Assembly: GCA_947652605.1 (NCBI GenBank)
Contig: OX393577.1
Location: 24,803,466-24,867,465 of the forward strand
Reading direction: 5' to 3'
Length of the DNA stretch: 64,000 bases
Source of the DNA: Elmis aenea
Lineage: Eukaryota > Arthropoda > Insecta > Coleoptera > Elmidae
Shown piece by piece: positions 59,201-64,000 of the stretch. The position numbers and the translations under genes were made by a program. The notes beneath the pieces were generated by a model. It saw only the letters and a program-made list of their open reading frames with translations, was not told where the DNA came from and searched no databases. Within the stretch, counting starts at the first letter, position 1; the number at the start of each line of letters is the position of its first letter.

Positions 59201-59648
59201 GGGTTTTCCAACTAAATATAATTAGAAATTGATGATAAAAGGATATTTGCGGATTAATAATAAATATAGAACAGCTTAATTTTTTTGATTACCTCTAAAC
59301 TACGAGTATATGAATATCAATGTTATTTTTAGTAAATAAAACAATTGAAGCATAAAAATGCAATCACTGGTTATGAGTAATATCGTTTTTATAATATGTA
59401 CATACAGAAATTGCATCACACAAATTTTTCTTTATGCTGTTGAAACAGTTATACACCTATTTTATTACAAAACGAGTCGTCAACTGATAACAAAGTACTT
59501 GAAGAAAGCAAGAAGCTAATGACCGAGTTTTTGTTTATTAATCTAGAATGACATGTTTTCACAAAACACTCATATAATCTTATCTAACCCACATATATGA
59601 TAGATTTTAAATAAGGGTGACATAAAAATAATAGCTTGTCGCTTTGAA
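59201..59648. promoter_or_regulatory. Upstream region of first SDR gene
   Basis: 448 bp of AT-rich sequence that should include the promoter and 5' UTR of the SDR gene starting at 59649. No named element seen. Confidence 0.35.
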
Positions 59649-60919
59649 ATGTCTGCAATAGAAGGTAAAGTTGCTTTAATATCGGGGGGTGCTTCAGGAA
59701 TTGGTCTTCATTACGCGAAAGCACTTTTGCAAAATGGTTTAAAGGTATTTACTATTTTGTTAATTAATGACGTTAGATTTTTTTATAATCTGCAAAATTT
59801 TAAAGGCAGTTTCATTGGCCGATATAAACGAAACTCAGGGACAAGTAGCGGTGGATGAATTAACTGAAGAGTTTGGAAATGATAGAGTTGTGTTTATAAA
59901 AACTGATGTAACTGATAAAGTACAGTATGCAGGTATATATGGTAATGCAGTTGAACAATTTTTGGAGATAAATACTTAATTTAAAATTTTTTAAAACCTC
60001 AATTTAAATGATTTGAGGTCCACCATCATTTTTTTATTCATAAATTACATGTATAAGTTTTAAGTCATTTGCTTTAGTTTAAAAAATTTTAGATTTTTTT
60101 CGCCAAAAACGTGCGGACTGCACTTTTTTATTTTTCATTCACATTATTTTTAAATTTTAAGTTAATCTGTTACAATTTTTCGCAGACGCTTTTGAAAAAA
60201 CGGTGAATGCTTTTAATCATTTGGATATTGTTATTAACAATGCAGGAATTTTGAATGATGCGATATGGGAAAAAGAAATATTAGTTAATGTCGTAAGTGC
60301 ATTTTCTTATCTATTTTCGTAATTCTTAATCTCAAAATCTTTTCTAGAACGCAACAGTTCATGGTACCATACTGGGCTTGGAAACATATCTGCCGAATTA
60401 CAGAAGTGGTCCTGAAGCAGTTATAGTAAATATATCCTCCATAGGAGGAATAGAAGCATTTGGAGCCCATCCTATATACGGTGCCACAAAACATGCAATA
60501 ATAGGTTTAAGTCGTGCTTTTGGTGCTTCAGAACATTACAAAAGAACAAAAGTTCGAGTTTTGACATTGTGTCCAGGAATAACAGACACTCCTCTCATTT
60601 CAGAAGCAATTGGAAGAGAATTAGGACCAGCTTACAAAGAATTGGCTGTGCCAATAGTTACTATACAAAGACAGACGTAAGTATAAGCAATTCATAAAGA
60701 ATTGTATGTTTGAAATAGGTTACAAATCCATCACTATAATAATCTTTAAACTGTGATTTCCAAGTATATTAAAAAACTTTTTTTAGGCCGGAATTTGTCG
60801 CCAATTGTTTGATAACAATGATAAATGAAGGCAAAAGTGGTTCTGTTTGGGTGGCAGATGGAGAAGATAGTCCATATGAAATTGATTTACTAACAAGACA
60901 CCAATTGCGTAAAAAATAA
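59649..60919 (+). CDS. 15-hydroxyprostaglandin dehydrogenase-like SDR, catalytically intact
   Basis: A classical short-chain dehydrogenase. Five exons: 59649-59744, 59806-59932, 60186-60292, 60348-60676 and 60787-60919, giving 263 residues. The cofactor motif is SGGASGIG near residue 12-19. Asp in LADIN after the second strand suggests NAD over NADP. NNAG follows, then Ser in VNISSIGG and the active-site YGATK (Tyr and Lys present). The closest family type is the insect 15-PGDH/alcohol dehydrogenase group; the substrate is unknown. The AATAAA at 60915-60920 overlaps the stop codon. It is the first of a tandem pair with the gene at 61700. Confidence 0.9.
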
Positions 60920-61699
60920 ATATTTGGAAACAAATACAATATTTTGTGAAGTAATTTTATATATTTGTGCTCGAATATATCGCTTTAATAGATGTGGTTT
61001 TTTAATTTACAAAAAAAATTAATGTTAGGATCGCCCCAAGACCAGGGCAAGCGGATCCCCAGACCACACATCTAATGAAGACCCGTGCTTTACAGCAGTG
61101 GTTCTTAACCTTTTAGTAGCCGCGGCCCCCTAACTATCCTAAAATATTTTCGCGGCCCTCTAGTTTGTATTAACAAAAAGTATTATGATTTATTTAAGAA
61201 GATATCTCTTCGATGGTTCAAGTAAAGTAAGGAGCAAAAAATATTTTTTTTAAGAATGCAATATTTTGGAAAGTAAATATGTTTTATAAACTTTTCGCGG
61301 CCCCCCAGGGGGCCGCCGGTTAAGAAGATAAAAATGAATTATGCAGAATAAAACAAAATAGTTAATTATGATGTGTACGCATATAGACAGGGGCAATTTT
61401 TGAATTTGTTGTTTAAAAGGAATTAAGCCCTTAAATATATTATATGTGAAAAATCATGCCTTAAAATCAAAAATAAAATTACAAGGGCATGTAACGAATT
61501 CTGACAATCTGAAGAGAAGCTTATTTAAAACGAAAATTTGTGTGAACCCAAATTACTTTACTTGATTTCTGCAACCTTAGCTAAGATTTGTTGATTACAT
61601 TTTTTACTTTAGATAAGGACTTCCAATACATAATATATTTACTTTAGATAAGTTGTGTGTGCAATCTATTTAAAGTGTAAAGCTAATTACATTTTAAGT
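60920..61699. other. Between the two SDR genes
   Basis: Holds a hAT-type repeat (61096-61326, separate entry), preceded by a stretch ATCGCCCCAAGACCAGGGC near 61030 of unknown origin. The last part should be the promoter of the second SDR gene. Confidence 0.45.
61096..61326. mobile_element. hAT-type MITE, CAGTGGTTCTTAACC family, right end cut
   Basis: The left end CAGTGGTTCTTAACC is well known for hAT nonautonomous repeats; the right end GGCCGCCGGTTAAGAA lacks the last bases. GCGGCCCCC units repeat inside. A related fragment lies near 42684. No duplication can be read because the right tip is missing. Confidence 0.65.
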
Positions 61700-63470
61700 A
61701 TGTTGGATATTAAGGGTAAAGTAGCATTAATATCAGGGGGAATTTCTGGCATTGGATTATGTTCAGTCAAAGAACTTCTAAAACATGGGCTGAAAGTAAG
61801 GATATTTTATGGTAATTATAAATCTGTAAAAAAAAAAAGTTTCATTTAGGCAGTGGTCATTGTTGATATAAACGAACAAAATGGGGAGAGTGCTATTCAA
61901 CAGTTAAAAAAAGAATTCGAACCGAGTCGTGTTTTATTTGTAAAAGCTGATGTTTCTGATAAAGCACAATATGAAGGTATGTACTAGATATTTTTAAATT
62001 AGATTAACTATCATAAAACACTTGCAACTATGTAGAAGAAGATTAAATAATAGTTATTTATGTATCAAGGCCAAAAAGTACGTTTCGGCCGAAGTGCATA
62101 TTACATTTTTTGTGCGATCGAATTAAAAACAATTTAAATTTTTAGTAATTTTCAAAATTATAGGTTAGAAACTACATGACATTCTGTCACTGACAGATGA
62201 CGGCGTATGTACTGCATTACCGGCCCTCTCCTTAGCAACGGCCGTAAAAGTTACTTTTTCGGCCGTTGCTAAGGGTAACGGCCTGAAAAGTAACTTTTAC
62301 GGCCGTTGCTAAGGATAACGCCGGTAATGCAGTACTTTATGGTTGCTAACGCGTCCGTCAAACAGCTGTTTCTAGTACGATCGCACAAAAAATATATTAT
62401 AACCAAATAGTAAACATTTTGAGTGAAAGTATTTTGCATATCTGAAACTCAAAACAGGTCATGCCTTTAACATTTCGAGTTATATTTGCATCTTCAGGGG
62501 TAGGTACAAGGTACTGATGTGTACATTCAACTCAATTTAACAGTCAACAGAATTCACTTTTAAAGAATTAAATGCAATATAATGCAACCAGGTAACGGTT
62601 AAAAATAACATTCCATAGACAACATGAAAGCTCCAAAAGTGTATATTTTTGAAAACTGAAGTCATCTTTTTGATAATTTTAGAGGTTTTCAAGAAGACCA
62701 TCGAAACATTTAACAATTTAGACATCGTTATTAACAACGCTGGAATGTTTGATGATGATATGTGGGAAAGACAAATTGCTGTAAATCTTGTGAGTACCAA
62801 CTCTCTATTTTGTTTCTTATATAAAAATTCTTTGTTGCTGTAGAACGGGACGTTAAATGGCACTCTCTTAGCATTTGAAGAATATTTGCCCAAACATAGA
62901 AGCGGAACAGAAGGCGTTATTGTTAATGTTTCATCTATAGCTGGTTTGGATGTACTGGCAAGTCATCCAGTTCATGTAGCAACTGAACATGCCATTGTAG
63001 GTTTAAGTTGTTATTTTGGTGTTGAAGACCATTATAATAGGACTAAAGTTCGAGTTTTGACTCTATGTCCAGGAATTACAAACACACCGACTCTTAGAGA
63101 GGCAAGGAATAGAAATTTGGGGCCAGCTTACCAAGAACTTGGAATAAAATTAATAGCCAGTTTACCAATACAAACGTACGTAAGAACATAAATTACTTTT
63201 TCAACAACTTTATACATATTTCAAAAATAATTTATAAGAGCATAGCTAAAAAACATGTATTAACAACTACCCTTCCTTCTGTTAAATTTTTAACGATAAT
63301 ATTGTTTTTAATTAAATTTTTGTAGGCCTGAAAATGTAGGCAAAGCCATGGTTAATATAATTAATAATGGGGCAAATGGATCAATATGGGTTTCTGAAGG
63401 AGAAAAACTCCCTTATGAAGTTGAATTACCATATACCAAAAAATGTCCAAAAACAATTTTTAAAACATAA
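61700..63470 (+). CDS. 15-PGDH-like SDR paralogue lacking the catalytic Tyr and Lys
   Basis: Five exons with the same layout as the neighbour: 61700-61795, 61850-61976, 62683-62789, 62844-63175 and 63326-63470, giving 268 residues. The cofactor motif SGGISGIG, VDIN and NNAG are kept, and VNVSSIAG keeps the Ser. The active-site YGATK of the neighbour is replaced by HVATE (Tyr to His, Lys to Glu, codons CAT and GAA near 62974-62988). The frame is open throughout and splice sites are normal, so it is not an obvious pseudogene. An upstream in-frame ATG at 61655 was rejected because the 61700 start aligns with the neighbour's. AATAAA at 63517-63522. Intron 2 holds a MITE. Confidence 0.85.
62104..62393. 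mobile_element. MITE with ATTTTTTGTGCGATCG ends, nested palindromes
   Basis: Outer ends ATTTTTTGTGCGATCG and the inverse. Inside is a second palindrome, GTACTGCATTACCGG with its inverse. Further in, GTTGCTAAGG and GGCCGTTGCTAA/TTAGCAACGGCC units can form several alternative hairpins. It sits in intron 2 of the second SDR gene. Confidence 0.6.
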
Positions 63471-64000
63471 TTATCAATACAGAAACTAATGTGAAACATA
63501 TTTACTTTATAGAATTAATAAACAAACAGTTGTAAAATGATGCATAGTATTGAAACTAGATTATGAACTTATTATTTAATTTGACATGTCTAATTGTATA
63601 AATGTTTATATAGATATTATTTGATGAAGTCATAACTTTACTTTTAAAGTGTTCTTATTGCAACAACTGAAGTCATTATCAATCGTTAATATACTGATTT
63701 TTGATTGTACTCCCTAACAACAACCTTTTGTCATCTATCTATTGCTATTAAAAACTGGAAAAATGTTGAAGTGAATATTCAAAAAAATGTTATTATACTT
63801 GTTTAAACTCTAGCAAAATGGACTGAACATAACGAACACTCTGTGTATAATTTCAAAAGTTTAACTGATCACCAATAATTACAAAAATGTTGTTTATACA
63901 GTCTGTTCTACAAAATGGGCCCAAGACTATAGCGACTTCAATTGTGATTTAACCATCAACAAATCATATATATTATTAAATGGGACAATCTTAGCTACAA
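63471..64000. other. Downstream of second SDR gene
   Basis: 3' UTR with AATAAA at 63517-63522, then AT-rich sequence to the window end. No further gene seen. Confidence 0.45.

Overview
The window is nuclear DNA of an insect. Spliceosomal introns are short, intergenic DNA is AT-rich, all genes are eukaryotic housekeeping genes with insect-like sequences, and there are insect-type transposons (BEL/Pao, mariner, P-like, hAT, Harbinger-like) plus short TTAGG-type runs. A beetle is my best guess from the repeat style, but this is inference and not proven by any single feature. Layout: 1-10.3 kb is a compact gene cluster. It holds the N-terminal half of SMG1 (minus, one uninterrupted 5.5-kb exon running off the window), head-to-head with ALG1 (plus), which converges on SNU13/hoi-polloi (minus), itself head-to-head with COP9 signalosome subunit 1 (plus). 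10.6-19.1 kb is a gene-free nest of DNA transposons: a P-like MITE with a THAP exon inserted into another copy of itself, Harbinger-like MITEs, a 1.9-kb fold-back element and a decayed mariner. 19.4-25.5 kb is UQCRC2 (mitochondrial complex III core protein 2), with a 3.9-kb intron filled by a fold-back element that was hit by two further transposons. 25.7-27.0 kb is syntaxin-8 on the minus strand, converging with UQCRC2. 31.4-56.3 kb is a TMEM184B-like membrane protein gene whose 15-kb first intron contains a complete BEL/Pao retrotransposon with identical LTRs. Its later introns hold several more fold-back elements and MITEs. 58.9 kb has a scrap of a non-LTR retrotransposon. 59.6-63.5 kb holds two tandem 15-hydroxyprostaglandin-dehydrogenase-like SDR genes with the same five-exon structure; the second has lost the catalytic Tyr and Lys. 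The genes cover unrelated housekeeping roles (mRNA surveillance, N-glycosylation, splicing, protein neddylation control, respiration, endosomal fusion), so the order reflects ordinary eukaryotic neighbourhood and not a pathway cluster. The most interesting structure is in the repeats. A set of long inverted-repeat (fold-back) elements ends in TACAGGGTG-like termini with TA at the junctions. At least three of them carry, in the loop between the arms, a short ORF resembling only the N-terminal helix-turn-helix domain of a mariner-type transposase. A second set consists of hAT-type MITEs with exact 8-bp target duplications, each built from its own short repeated motif (AACCGGTTTT, ACCGGTAA, GGAGTCG, ATATCGATA or GTCCCGG). 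Two of these sit in different copies of one fold-back element, each copy giving the empty site of the other. All splice junctions and boundaries were read by eye, with no database search.
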